A stretch of DNA of 53,981 nt, taken from positions 1-53,981 of the forward strand of contig JALHDI010000005.1 of NCBI GenBank assembly GCA_022839045.1. The letters run 5' to 3'. This DNA is from Sporomusaceae bacterium (GTDB taxonomy: Bacteria; Bacillota_C; Negativicutes; Sporomusales_B; UBA7701). The notes beneath the pieces are model-generated. The model saw only the letters and a list, made by a program, of their open reading frames with translations, did no database searches and was not told where the DNA came from. A program made the translations under genes and the position numbers. This document shows positions 16,829-25,131 of the stretch, piece by piece. Every line of letters begins with the position of its first letter. Position 1 is the stretch's first letter.

Positions 16829-17923
16829 GTGTTAAGAAAAACAGGGACGATCCTTTACCTGGCATGTTTTCTCGCCGGCGTCGTTTTGTTCCCGGCCAGC
16901 CTGCCGGTATCCGCCTGCAGCCGCGTGCTTTCCGCCGACAACGGACAGGCTGTCCTCATAGGACGCAATATGGATTGGCCCAGTATGCCGGATGTTGCGC
17001 TGTGGGCCATGCCGCGCGGAATGCAGCGCGAAGGGCTGCCAGGCAATAATCCGCTGGTCTGGACCGCGAAGTACGGCAGTATCGTGACCGCTTCCTACGA
17101 AAATGGTAACGGCTGTGTCACCGACGGCATCAACGAAAAAGGGTTGGCCGCCAACCTGCTGTGGCTTTCCGAAAGCAACTACGGGCAGCGGGACGAAAGC
17201 CTTCCCGGCCTGTCCGTAGCCATGTGGGCCCAATATTTTCTCGATAACTACGCCACCGTCGCCGAAGCCGTGCAAGCCATGCGAAATGGCCAGTTTCAGG
17301 TTGTCGCGCAGATGATCCCCAGAAAAACGCCCACAGGGACAATAATGCAGCCGGCAAGCCTTCACCTATCCCTGGCCGACAAATCCGGCGATTCAGCCAT
17401 TATCGAATATATCGACGGCCAGCCGGTGATCTACCACGACCGAAACTACACCATCATGACCAACTCGCCCACCTACGAAAAACAACAGGAAAATCTGAAG
17501 CAGTATCAGGGTTTCGGGGGCGACAAACCGCTGCCCGGAACGGTAGATGCCGCAGACAGATTTGTCCGCGCCGCCTACTACATGAAGTATCTGCCCAGGC
17601 CGCAGACTTACCGGGAAGCGGTAGCCGGCATTCTCAGCGTCACCAGGAATGCCTCCCAGCCTTTCCGAGTATCCGTCGACCCCCAAACCCCCTATACCTC
17701 CTCCACAATTTGGCGCACGGTGGCCGACTTGACCAACGGTTATTACTTTTTTGAGTCCACGGTCAGCCCCTCCGTTATCTGGGCTGATTTCGCCGAGTTC
17801 AGCCTAAAAGATGGCTCCCCGGCCATGAAGCTCGATTTAGCTCACAATCCCGACTACAGCGGCAACGTATCTAAAAACTTCGTCAAAGGGAACCCGGCAG
17901 AACTCAAGGTGCCTAAGTTTTAG
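16829..17923 (+). CDS. Exported linear-amide C-N hydrolase (choloylglycine/penicillin V acylase family)
   Basis: A 364-residue Ntn hydrolase. The signal peptide ends in PVSA, so processing exposes Cys30 (CSRVL) as the N-terminal nucleophile, as in PVA/bile-salt hydrolases. Further family features are IGRNMDWPSM, the Asn/Gly-rich YENGNGCVTDGINEKGLAAN and ETVSPSVIWADF-like strands near the end. Substrates could be penicillin V, N-acyl amino acids or acyl-homoserine lactones. Start GTG 16,829 follows AAGGAGGAAGAATCA. Same strand as the amidohydrolase and barrel genes. Confidence 0.87.
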   Translation: MLRKTGTILYLACFLAGVVLFPASLPVSACSRVLSADNGQAVLIGRNMDWPSMPDVALWAMPRGMQREGLPGNNPLVWTAKYGSIVTASYENGNGCVTDGINEKGLAANLLWLSESNYGQRDESLPGLSVAMWAQYFLDNYATVAEAVQAMRNGQFQVVAQMIPRKTPTGTIMQPASLHLSLADKSGDSAIIEYIDGQPVIYHDRNYTIMTNSPTYEKQQENLKQYQGFGGDKPLPGTVDAADRFVRAAYYMKYLPRPQTYREAVAGILSVTRNASQPFRVSVDPQTPYTSSTIWRTVADLTNGYYFFESTVSPSVIWADFAEFSLKDGSPAMKLDLAHNPDYSGNVSKNFVKGNPAELKVPKF

Positions 17924-17934
17924 ACCAATCATGG

Positions 17935-17962
17935 AAACCCGGCCGCCGACGGTCGGGTTTTG
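17935..17962 (+). terminator. Probable terminator after the Ntn hydrolase gene
   Basis: AAACCCG (17,935) pairs with CGGGTTT (17,954-17,960) through a GC-rich loop; the T-tail is short. Confidence 0.55.
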
Positions 17963-18094
17963 CGTCCTGTAATGCTGCCTTGCCCGCCACAAGCATCGCC
18001 GTATGACCGTTATGGCCGCCATATTTCCTGTCTCCACCTCATGCCAGGCAACCCTCGGTCCGTCGTCGGACAACAATAAAGGGAGGACGACTCT

Positions 18095-19060
18095 TTGAAA
18101 AGAATCCTCGCGCTGAGTTTGCTCGTTATGCTGCTGCTGGTCAATACCGCCCTGGCGGCCGACCCGCTGCCGTCCTGGAACGACACCCCCGCCAAAAAAG
18201 CAATTGTCGCCTTCGTCGAAGCCGTCACCCAGGAAGGTTCCCCGCACTATGTGCCTGTCGCCGAGCGCATCGCCACCTTCGACAACGACGGCACCCTGTG
18301 GTCCGAGCAGCCCATGTACTTCCCCGAAGTTTTCATGATCGACCGCTTCAAAGCGCTCGCCCCGCAGCACCCGCGGTGGAAATCCGTCCCGGCCCTCAAT
18401 GCCGTGCTCAATGGAAACTACGAAAAAATCCCCCCCGAAATAAACATCCTCGTCCACGCCGGCAGCACCGCCGAAGAATTCGCGAACAGCGTCAGCGCCT
18501 GGGCGGCGACCGCCAGACACCCCGAGACCGGGCGACTCTACACCCAAATGGTCTACCAGCCCATGCTCGAACTCATCGACTACCTGCATACCAACAGCTT
18601 CAAAGTCTACATCGTCTCCGGCGGCTGGACCGGCATCATGCGCCCCTGGTCGGAAAAAATCTACAAAATTCCTCCCGAACGGGTCATCGGCAGCAGTGTG
18701 AAAACCCAATACGTATTGCGCGACGGCGATCCCGCCATCGTCTACCTGCCGGAGGTCGACCTCATCGCCGAAGGTCCCGGCAAAGCGGTCGCCATCAGCA
18801 AATACATCGGCCGGCGGCCGATCGCCTCCTTCGGCAACTCCGACGGCGACCTCGAAATGCTGCAATGGACGACAGCCGGCGGCGGGGCGCGGTTGGCCCT
18901 CCTCGTCCACCACACCGACGCCCGGCGCGAATGGGCCTACGACCGCAACTCGTCCGTCGGCCGGCTCGACAAGGCTCTCGACGCCGCGCTTGCCAACGGC
19001 TGGACGGTTGTCGACATGAAGAACGACTGGGAAATCATCCACCCCTACGAAAAGCCATAA
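18095..19060 (+). CDS. Exported HAD-superfamily phosphatase
   Basis: 321 residues with a signal peptide (cleavage near LALAAD). The HAD motif I TFDNDGTLW carries Asp63 and Asp65. Motif II is in VYIVSGGWTG, and motif IV in ASFGNSDGDLEMLQW. It should hydrolyse a phosphomonoester in the periplasm. The start is TTG 18,095 with GGGAGGACGAC upstream. It is the last gene of the second island module, 50 bases before copy C of the end-motif. Confidence 0.85.
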   Translation: MKRILALSLLVMLLLVNTALAADPLPSWNDTPAKKAIVAFVEAVTQEGSPHYVPVAERIATFDNDGTLWSEQPMYFPEVFMIDRFKALAPQHPRWKSVPALNAVLNGNYEKIPPEINILVHAGSTAEEFANSVSAWAATARHPETGRLYTQMVYQPMLELIDYLHTNSFKVYIVSGGWTGIMRPWSEKIYKIPPERVIGSSVKTQYVLRDGDPAIVYLPEVDLIAEGPGKAVAISKYIGRRPIASFGNSDGDLEMLQWTTAGGGARLALLVHHTDARREWAYDRNSSVGRLDKALDAALANGWTVVDMKNDWEIIHPYEKP

Positions 19061-19110
19061 TTACAGCTGGGGCAGGTGGAACAGGGGGAAGGCACGGGAG
19101 AAACCGGTGC

Positions 19111-19139
19111 AAGAAGAGCACTTCATGAACCACCCATCC
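19111..19139 (+). repeat. Island end-motif, internal copy C joined to a DUF362 scrap
   Basis: AAGAAGAGCACTTC at 19,111 is followed by ATGAACCACCCATCC. From 19,130 the sequence reads Thr-Thr-His-Pro-Glu-Ile-Leu-His-Ala-Val-Leu-Glu-Met, closely matching the DUF362 continuation Thr-Thr-Asn-Pro-Glu-Ile-Leu in the intact copy. Same orientation as copies B and D, with GGTGCAA just upstream as in B. Confidence 0.7.
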
Positions 19140-19201
19140 GGAAATACTACACGCGGTGCTCGAAATGTATAAGTGTCCTAAATGGTCAAAATTACAAGAA
19201 G

Positions 19202-19232
19202 GTGCCCCGCTGTTTAAAGCGGGGCACTGCTT
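19202..19232 (+). terminator. Hairpin after copy C
   Basis: A perfect stem GTGCCCCGCT with its complement around a short loop; the T-tail is weak (TGCTTTG). Confidence 0.55.
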
Positions 19233-19239
19233 TGAGTAT

Positions 19240-19920
19240 AGTCATGAAAAGAGGATAATATCCGTAGTTTTTTGATGCCGTTGCGGAATCCACGAGTAGT
19301 AATTTTTCAACTACTAATCGGCGCAAGGAATTTTGAAGGGACTGGCGGCCAACGAACGTATCATCATCCTGACGGAGGACGACAAGAGCGGCGCTAAAAA
19401 CAATTTTATTCCGGAAAATGGCGAATGGATAGATGAATATTTCGTGAATGTGGCGCGACAGAGGCGGAGCGGAAACCTGAAGACGATTTAGGGACAATTG
19501 GGAGCCACAAAACCTTTTGCTAAAGACACGAAGCAGAGCGGAGGTTCTTTTGACTAATGAAAACACCGGTATGGCATATTTTGCTTAGCCGGTGTTTTCT
19601 TTTGATCCTTGTTAACCACTCGTATCTTGCTGGCAAGGGCAAGACAGAACTCGTCCGCCAGGCTAAAACATCAGATGGAGGAATATTGTCGAAGAAGGCG
19701 AAATGCAATAACATACCATTTTTTGTGGGAGATATGTCGAACTACAGAATCTTTCGGGCACTGGTATAGTAAACTCCGTCAGGTTCAGCTTGACAGCCGC
19801 GAGGGGATAGGGGGAGTTTCGCCGTCTATCCGCACGCCTATGACCAGGGAGAACGCGCTGAGGGTTGCCCGGGGCGAAGATGTCGAGCTAGAGCATGCTA
19901 TTGAAGTTCAATACTTATGA
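19240..19920 (+). other. Gene tails and scraps, no intact gene
   Basis: A decayed stretch. About 19,332-19,491 reads as a C-terminal coding tail (ANERIIILTEDD then EWIDEYFVNVARQ, stop TAG). A second tail at about 19,768-19,919 ends MTRENALRVARGEDVELEHA before its stop. Neither has a believable start, and neither family was recognised. A terminator lies between them. They look like 3' ends left by deletions at an insertion junction. Confidence 0.45.
19559..19603 (+). terminator. Terminator between two gene tails
   Basis: A 10-bp stem AAAACACCGG (19,560-19,569) with CCGGTGTTTT (19,589-19,598), then CTTTT. Confidence 0.8.
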
Positions 19921-19944
19921 AACAGCGCATCAAAACGCCGAATA

Positions 19945-19994
19945 GCAAAGAACCCGAAAGTCGTATGATACGGCTTTCGGGTTCTTTGCTTTGG
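19945..19994 (-). terminator. Long-stem terminator of the C45 hydrolase gene (bidirectional)
   Basis: A 16-bp perfect stem (19,945-19,960 with 19,974-19,989), a few dozen bases beyond the stop at 20,033. It can also close the plus-strand scraps upstream. Confidence 0.75.
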
Positions 19995-20032
19995 TACTAA
20001 TGTAAAATTAGCGTCGTCAGCTACCTCTAGCC

Positions 20033-21268
20033 CTATTTATTTTTGAACAACCCTTTCAAGTCAATTTCCTGCCAGTCGGAATAATCAAGACCGCGAATCC
20101 ACAGCTTCAGATCTTTCGGCACCGCGATAACCTGTAATACACTGCCTTTATGTGTCGCCCCGCCGTTTTGCATTTGAATGTCCAGCAGTTTTTTCATTCC
20201 CGCCGGGTCGAGCTTTCTGTAAAACTCCTTGGAATTGGCAAGGTTAAGAAGATTCTGATAGCGTGGATCTTCCTTCGGGCTCCGCGGCGCAGTTACTTTT
20301 CCTTCCCATTCTTGCGGGTACGGGGGAACAAAACTGTTATACGCCGCCAATACGCCATTTTGTTCGCTACGCCTAACTCGGCTACCGAAAGTCGGCCTTT
20401 CAACGGAGACGCATTCTTTCGCATCGGCAATTTGAATAATATACGATATGTCCGCCGGCACAGCCGCGAGATATGCGGCTGCTCCGGCGATAGTGCTGCA
20501 TTGGTTGAGAACCGAAACCAATGTGGAAACACTATTTTCACGATCTTCGAAGATGTTGGTGTCGGAATACACGCCATTATTCAATTCAATGAACAGGCCT
20601 TTGTTATTCATCCCTGTTTCAAGGTAAACATTGCCGAGGGGATGGACATTGGCAAAGCTGTTTCCCGAATCGGGATTGAATACGACAACAGACAAGTATT
20701 TCATGTACTGTTTCATGCTTTCTCTGTCAATATCCCAGTTTCTTCCGAATACCATACTGCCATCCGGTGTATAATTGCCCCAGGCAGCCAAACCGCTGCA
20801 CGCGCTGGGAGCTACAGGACCTAACACGGCATCAGAGAGATTGAGCATTCCGGCGTTCAATAGCAAAACTTCATCTTCACTAAGTCCTGAGGTTTCGGAA
20901 ATGCCCGTCAGCAATTCCCGAAGATTCTCGTTCAAACTACCGGCAAATTCTTTTGCAATTTCAAGCTGCTCTTTTTTATCCATGCCACGGGCCGCCACAT
21001 CTTCGGTTATTTCCTGATAGAATTGGCGCAAATCTTCCCGGACAAGTCCGCCATACTGACGGCCCATTTCCCGCCAGGTACCGGTCAAACTTAACACCCA
21101 GTAAATATTATCGCTGGTTTTGTAGGCAGTGCCGCCCTCGAACGTTGTGACCTTCAAAAGCTGGCTGTTCTTTTCATGGCTGTAGCCTGTTGGCGAACCA
21201 GTCAAAATAACAGATAAAATAAGGAATAGACAAAAAACAGAAATGGGTAATGATCTTCGGATATTCAC
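20033..21268 (-). CDS. Exported C45-type (acyl-CoA:6-APA acyltransferase-like) Ntn hydrolase
   Basis: 411 residues with an N-terminal signal/anchor. The catalytic Cys157 begins the mature chain in APSACSGLAAWG, followed by FGRNWDID, GLFIELNNGVY and a C-terminal KGSVLQVIAVPKDLKLWI. This fits the self-processing C45 peptidase/AAT-like Ntn family, which cleaves or transfers acyl groups on amides. GTG 21,268 is chosen because GGGAGG lies at the right distance; a TTG five codons earlier overlaps that RBS. It is the second exported Ntn amidase of the island. Mid-GC codons suggest a foreign origin. Confidence 0.85.
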   Translation of the reverse strand: MNIRRSLPISVFCLFLILSVILTGSPTGYSHEKNSQLLKVTTFEGGTAYKTSDNIYWVLSLTGTWREMGRQYGGLVREDLRQFYQEITEDVAARGMDKKEQLEIAKEFAGSLNENLRELLTGISETSGLSEDEVLLLNAGMLNLSDAVLGPVAPSACSGLAAWGNYTPDGSMVFGRNWDIDRESMKQYMKYLSVVVFNPDSGNSFANVHPLGNVYLETGMNNKGLFIELNNGVYSDTNIFEDRENSVSTLVSVLNQCSTIAGAAAYLAAVPADISYIIQIADAKECVSVERPTFGSRVRRSEQNGVLAAYNSFVPPYPQEWEGKVTAPRSPKEDPRYQNLLNLANSKEFYRKLDPAGMKKLLDIQMQNGGATHKGSVLQVIAVPKDLKLWIRGLDYSDWQEIDLKGLFKNK

Positions 21269-21375
21269 AGTAATTCCTCCCAACTGTCAGATGGTTGATG
21301 CTTCGAGGGAAGCACTTGCTCCAGCTTTTGGAGTTTCTTTCCTTTCATTTATACTTAATCTATTGCTCTCTTTAT

Positions 21376-21969
21376 TTAGCGAACAATCCCAATCCAGTCA
21401 CCGGTTAATGAAAAAATCAAGAAGCCAACTGAGTCGTTTATCATGTATTCAACCCACCGGTTAGAAAGATCAAAAACCGTATAGCCATTTGAACTATTCT
21501 TAACCCCAAACAGTACTAGCGCATCTTTCGCGTTATAGAAAAGCAGAAAATCGGGATTAACCGTAACAATATACATCGATGGCTGCAAATTCTTATCGAA
21601 TCTAAATAAAACATTATCTGGATGGAATTTAGGATTAATTGCATTGTTGAGTTTGGGATTTAAGCTTGTGTTAATCTTAGGATTCACGTCTGGATTGAGC
21701 TTAAGGTTTAATTTTGGGTTAAGGCTGGGATTTAAATTTGAATTGAGTAGGGGATTCAAGCTTTTATTAATGTCAGGATTTAAGCTTGGATTGAGTTTGG
21801 GATTTAAATCCGTATTAATATTTGGGTTCAATGTCGTATTGACGTTTGGGTTAATACTGGTGTTAATACTGGGATTTTTATCGGCTGGTATTACCCAACT
21901 TGCATAAGCTAAATTACCGATTAGTATCAGAATAGAAACTACTAAGATGGCAACTTTTTTCGTATACAT
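21376..21969 (-). CDS. Exported tetrapeptide-repeat protein (Asn every fourth residue)
   Basis: 197 residues: signal peptide 1-23 (ending AYA), then residues 32-118 as a perfectly phased four-residue repeat, then a non-repetitive C-terminal domain of about 80 residues rich in aromatic strands (DFLLFYNAKDALVLFGV, WVEYMINDSVGFLIF). Asn stands at every fourth position from 32 to 112 (21 times) and Ile/Leu/Val/Phe at every fourth from 35 to 115 (21 times), with Pro or Thr usually after Asn. No family was recognised. The gene is AT-rich, has its own RBS (GGAGG before ATG 21,969), and is 107 bases upstream of the C45 hydrolase gene on the same strand. Confidence 0.8.
   Translation of the reverse strand: MYTKKVAILVVSILILIGNLAYASWVIPADKNPSINTSINPNVNTTLNPNINTDLNPKLNPSLNPDINKSLNPLLNSNLNPSLNPKLNLKLNPDVNPKINTSLNPKLNNAINPKFHPDNVLFRFDKNLQPSMYIVTVNPDFLLFYNAKDALVLFGVKNSSNGYTVFDLSNRWVEYMINDSVGFLIFSLTGDWIGIVR
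21616..21876 (-). repeat. Degenerate 12/24-bp tandem repeat coding for N-x-x-[ILVF]
   Basis: The DNA under residues 32-118 of the gene above is a diverged tandem array with 12-bp unit, mostly in 24-bp pairs (AAT/AAC-Pro...AAT-Thr...). Units differ at the third codon positions, so the protein pattern is kept while DNA identity is lost, which suggests selection on the protein. Confidence 0.8.
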
Positions 21970-22276
21970 AATTCTACCTCCATTTATATTAATTATATAT
22001 TAATAGCTGGATCTTACAAAGTATCAGACCTATCTGTCATAACGCCAAACGATTTGTTTTACAATGCTTACATTTTTGCTGTCTTTTCTGGCCAAACTTT
22101 ATCAATGTTTGAAGCTGATAAATATTCTTATTTGAATAAATACAGGATTTACCTTTGATACCCTCTAATTTTGGAAACAATATCGATTTTCCTGCGATAA
22201 TTCTTGTCACGTACATTCGAGTCGATTGATTATATGACTCCTCTTGCTGAGATTACCGCTATGTTGTCTGGGCATA
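21970..22276. other. AT-rich intergenic stretch
   Basis: 307 bases upstream of the repeat-protein gene and before the DUF362 scrap. It must hold the repeat gene's promoter, though no single best site stands out. No gene was seen. Confidence 0.4.
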
Positions 22277-22393
22277 GTCCGCATCGACTACGACAAATGC
22301 ACCCGCTGTTACTGCTGCCAGGAGCACTGTCCCGAAAACGCGGTACATTTGGAGGAGGGTCATTTGCTGAAACTGGCGCGGAGGTTGCTATAG
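22277..22393 (+). pseudogene. DUF362-ferredoxin 3' fragment (last 38 codons)
   Basis: From GTC 22,277 the frame reads VRIDYDKCTRCYCCQEHCPE and continues to a TAG at 22,391-22,393. The intact copy has VRIDYDKCIRCYCCQELCPE and the same tail pattern (HLLKLARRLL against RLLKMARRLM). No start, DUF362 domain or first ferredoxin cluster precedes it. The GC-rich codons look like those of the broken backbone gene rather than the intact island copy. Confidence 0.82.
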
Positions 22394-22599
22394 GACATGG
22401 TTTTTTGAGATTATGCCATTCTTCTTGTGACCGGCGTTAAAGGATATGTAAAATCTTAGTGACCCCCAATAGCCCCTCGGTTGACCGACTGGCCTAAGGC
22501 GGCTCTCTCCTCGCAGAAATCCTGTGGCAGGTCGTGCAAACCCGTGGCGCCAGCTATCCAGTTCCAACGGTCATTTAGCACTCCGGATGGGATGGGAGT

Positions 22600-22627
22600 T
22601 ACAGGGGTGCGGATCGCTCTCCACCAT
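22600..22627 (+). other. tmRNA/tRNA 3'-end-like remnant, copy 2
   Basis: ACAGGGGTGCGGATCGCTCT then CCACCATG resembles the sequence at 8,861-8,895 and the 3' acceptor end of tmRNA/tRNA. The preceding 22,480-22,560 contains a D-arm-like CCGACTGGCCTAAGGCG but does not fold as a standard tRNA by eye. Confidence 0.28.
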
Positions 22628-22660
22628 GCACATCCCACTTAAAATGATCGCAAAATCATG

Positions 22661-22708
22661 GCAAGCCTCGTCCGCCGGGAGAAAATGGCTGACGGGGCTT
22701 GTTTTTTG
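22661..22708 (+). terminator. Terminator after the DUF362 3' fragment
   Basis: An 11-bp stem CAAGCCTCGTC (22,662-22,672) with GACGGGGCTTG (22,691-22,701), allowing G-U pairs, then six T residues. The stem resembles the one at 27,752. Confidence 0.8.
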
Positions 22709-23079
22709 TAAAAGAATGGCTTGTGGGCTACTTATGAAACTAGTCAGGGTACGCACATAATTGAGATCACTTATGTTTTCAGCCCTTAAAATGAGAAAAG
22801 AATGAGCCCGCGAAATTTCACAGGCTCACCTACCAGTTGGAGTCGCCGCTATATATCCTGGGGCAGGACAGCAAAAACCCGATCCGGGACCCCGAAACCA
22901 ACTTGGCCTTTGGGGACACCCTCAGCTCACCGTAAGTTGCCAGGTCGCCATCAGAGGTGTTTACGGATTTGTAATTATATTTTCCGACTTTTTATGTGAG
23001 TGTAATCACCGAGATGGTATTCTAGTCGAAAAGAAAGCTCGCTGAATTCTGATATTTTGGAGAGGGGGAGGAGTATTGT
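22709..23079. other. Upstream region of the acetyl-CoA synthetase, with a coding scrap
   Basis: 371 bases without an intact gene. A plus frame at about 22,803-22,935 reads like a C-terminal tail (KFHRLTYQLESPLYILGQDS ending in NLAFGDTLSSP) with no start; the family was not recognised. The promoter of the synthetase is presumably in 22,950-23,060. Confidence 0.35.
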
Positions 23080-25053
23080 ATGACAGAAGAAGATCGTCCG
23101 TCCGATGAACAGGAGAGGGAGAGGGTATTCTTCCCATCCGAAGTATGCTGCAGCCAAGCAGTCATAAACAGCTTGGATGAGTACCGCCGGCTCTATGATT
23201 ACTCGATTTCCGATCCTGAAGGTTTTTGGTCCGAACAGGCGGAGAACATCGACTGGATCCGCAAATGGAAAAAGGTTTACTCCGGCAACTTCGCGGAAGG
23301 CGAGCACAGGTGGTTCGTGGGTGGAAAGCTCAACGTCTCCCAGAATTGTCTGGACCGGCACATCAGTACCTGGCGGAAAAACAAAGCGGCGCTCATCTGG
23401 CAGGGTGAAAGGCGCGAAGATTATTGCGTGTTGACTTATAATGATCTCCTTAACAAAGTAACCCGCTTCGCCAACGTCCTCAGAAAGTGGGGGGTGGGCA
23501 AAGGCGACCGGGTGGCGATATACTTGCCGATGGTGCCGGAACTGATCATAGCCATGCTTGCTTGCACGCGAATCGGCGCCATTCATAACGTGGTTTTCGC
23601 CGGCTTCAGCGCCGAAAGTCTGCGCGAGCGGATACTGGACTCGGGGGCCAGGCTGGTGATTACCGCCGATGCGGGAATCCGCCGGGGCGGGGTAGTACCC
23701 CTCAAGGATAATGTCGACAAAGCTCTTCAACATTGCCCGGGAGTGCACACCTGCATCATAGTGCGGCGGGCAAACGCCGATATCGATTTCTGGACGCATC
23801 GAGACAAGTGGTGGCATACCGAGATTCAGGCGCCTGATATTACAGCCGATTGCCCACCGGAACCTATGGATGCCGATGACCCTCTGTTCATACTATATAC
23901 TTCCGGCAGCACCGGCAAACCGAAAGGGGTCTTGCACGCGACCGGGGGCTATATGGTCTATGCGGTGACTACGATGAGGTATGTATTTGACATCAAGGAT
24001 ACGGACACATACTGGTGCACGGCCGACAGCGGCTGGATAACCGGGCATACCTACGTGGCCTTCGGCCCGCTGGCGCTGGGCGCTACCGTAGTTATATACG
24101 AGGGCCTTCACAATTATCCGAATCCTAGCAGATTTTGGCAGATAATCGAAAGATATAAGGTAAATATCTTTTATACCGCGCCTACCGTTATCCGCTCCTT
24201 AATGAGGGAGGGAGAGGAGTGGGTGAACAAACATGACCTGTCCAGTTTGCGGCTATTAGGTACGGTGGGCGAGCCGATAAACCCGGAAGCGTGGCTATGG
24301 TACCACCGGATGGTAGGCAAGGGCCGCTGCCCGATTGTCGATACCTATTGGCAGACCGAGACCGGGGGGATAATGATTTCGTCACTGCCTGGCGCGGTAC
24401 CGACAAAACCTGGTTCTGCTGCCGTCCCCTTCTTCGGGGTGGAGCCGGGCATCATCGATTCCCAGGGGAGGACTTCGCCGGAAGCGGTGGAGGGCTGCCT
24501 GGTGATGAAACGGCCCTGGCCGGGGCTAATGCGGGGAGTTTACGGGGCGCCGGGGCGATATTATGATACCTACATGTCGGCCTTTCCGGGGTATTACTTC
24601 ACCGGTGACGGGGCGCGGGTCGACAAGGACGGGTACTACTGGCTGCTTGGCCGGGTCGATGACGTCATAAACGTGTCCGGACACCGCATCGGAACTTCCG
24701 AGGTCGAGGCCGCAATCACCGAAACCCCGTCGGTCGCCGAAGCCGCCGTCGTAGGCTATCCTCACCCGATAAAGGGGGAAGGCATCTACGCCTATGTTGT
24801 CCTAAAAAGCTGCGGCCAGGAATCGGAGGAGCTGCGGACGGCCATCAGGCAATGTGTGCGAAAACTAATCGGTCCGATTGCCACCCCGGACAAGATTCAT
24901 TTCACCGAGGGGCTGCCGAAAACGAGAAGCGGCAAGATAATGCGCCGCATTCTCCGGAAGATCGCGGCCGGGGAAGCAGAGGAAATCGGCGATGTGACGA
25001 CACTGGCCGACCCGGCGGTGGTCGATGAACTGATCAAGCGCCGTCTGGCGTAA
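23080..25053 (+). CDS. acs: Acetyl-CoA synthetase (AMP-forming)
   Basis: A 657-residue acyl-adenylate-forming enzyme that activates acetate, or possibly propionate, to its CoA thioester. The ACS N-terminal domain is followed by P-loop [11 protein letters not shown] near residue 271, [11 protein letters not shown], the hinge [18 protein letters not shown] and the C-terminal [12 protein letters not shown], whose Lys is the acetylation-controlled residue. Length and motifs match Acs rather than medium-chain synthetases. ATG 23,080 follows GGGGGAGGAG. A two-component system lies directly downstream and may sense the same metabolism. Confidence 0.92.
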   Translation: MTEEDRPSDEQERERVFFPSEVCCSQAVINSLDEYRRLYDYSISDPEGFWSEQAENIDWIRKWKKVYSGNFAEGEHRWFVGGKLNVSQNCLDRHISTWRKNKAALIWQGERREDYCVLTYNDLLNKVTRFANVLRKWGVGKGDRVAIYLPMVPELIIAMLACTRIGAIHNVVFAGFSAESLRERILDSGARLVITADAGIRRGGVVPLKDNVDKALQHCPGVHTCIIVRRANADIDFWTHRDKWWHTEIQAPDITADCPPEPMDADDPLFILYTSGSTGKPKGVLHATGGYMVYAVTTMRYVFDIKDTDTYWCTADSGWITGHTYVAFGPLALGATVVIYEGLHNYPNPSRFWQIIERYKVNIFYTAPTVIRSLMREGEEWVNKHDLSSLRLLGTVGEPINPEAWLWYHRMVGKGRCPIVDTYWQTETGGIMISSLPGAVPTKPGSAAVPFFGVEPGIIDSQGRTSPEAVEGCLVMKRPWPGLMRGVYGAPGRYYDTYMSAFPGYYFTGDGARVDKDGYYWLLGRVDDVINVSGHRIGTSEVEAAITETPSVAEAAVVGYPHPIKGEGIYAYVVLKSCGQESEELRTAIRQCVRKLIGPIATPDKIHFTEGLPKTRSGKIMRRILRKIAAGEAEEIGDVTTLADPAVVDELIKRRLA

Positions 25054-25131
25054 TAGGGCCATAGATTTGCCATATCCCATTTAATCCCACAAATGTGATA
25101 TAATGTTCGAAAACCCTGTCTGGAGGACGCT

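Noticed and set aside
17837..19042. 401-codon minus-strand ORF
   Set aside because: Shadow of the HAD phosphatase gene, rich in Gly/Asp/Val as expected for the opposite strand.
22480..22560. Possible tRNA (D-arm-like CCGACTGGCCTAAGGCG)
   Set aside because: No consistent acceptor stem, anticodon stem or T-loop can be built by eye; kept only as part of the tRNA/tmRNA-like scrap discussion.
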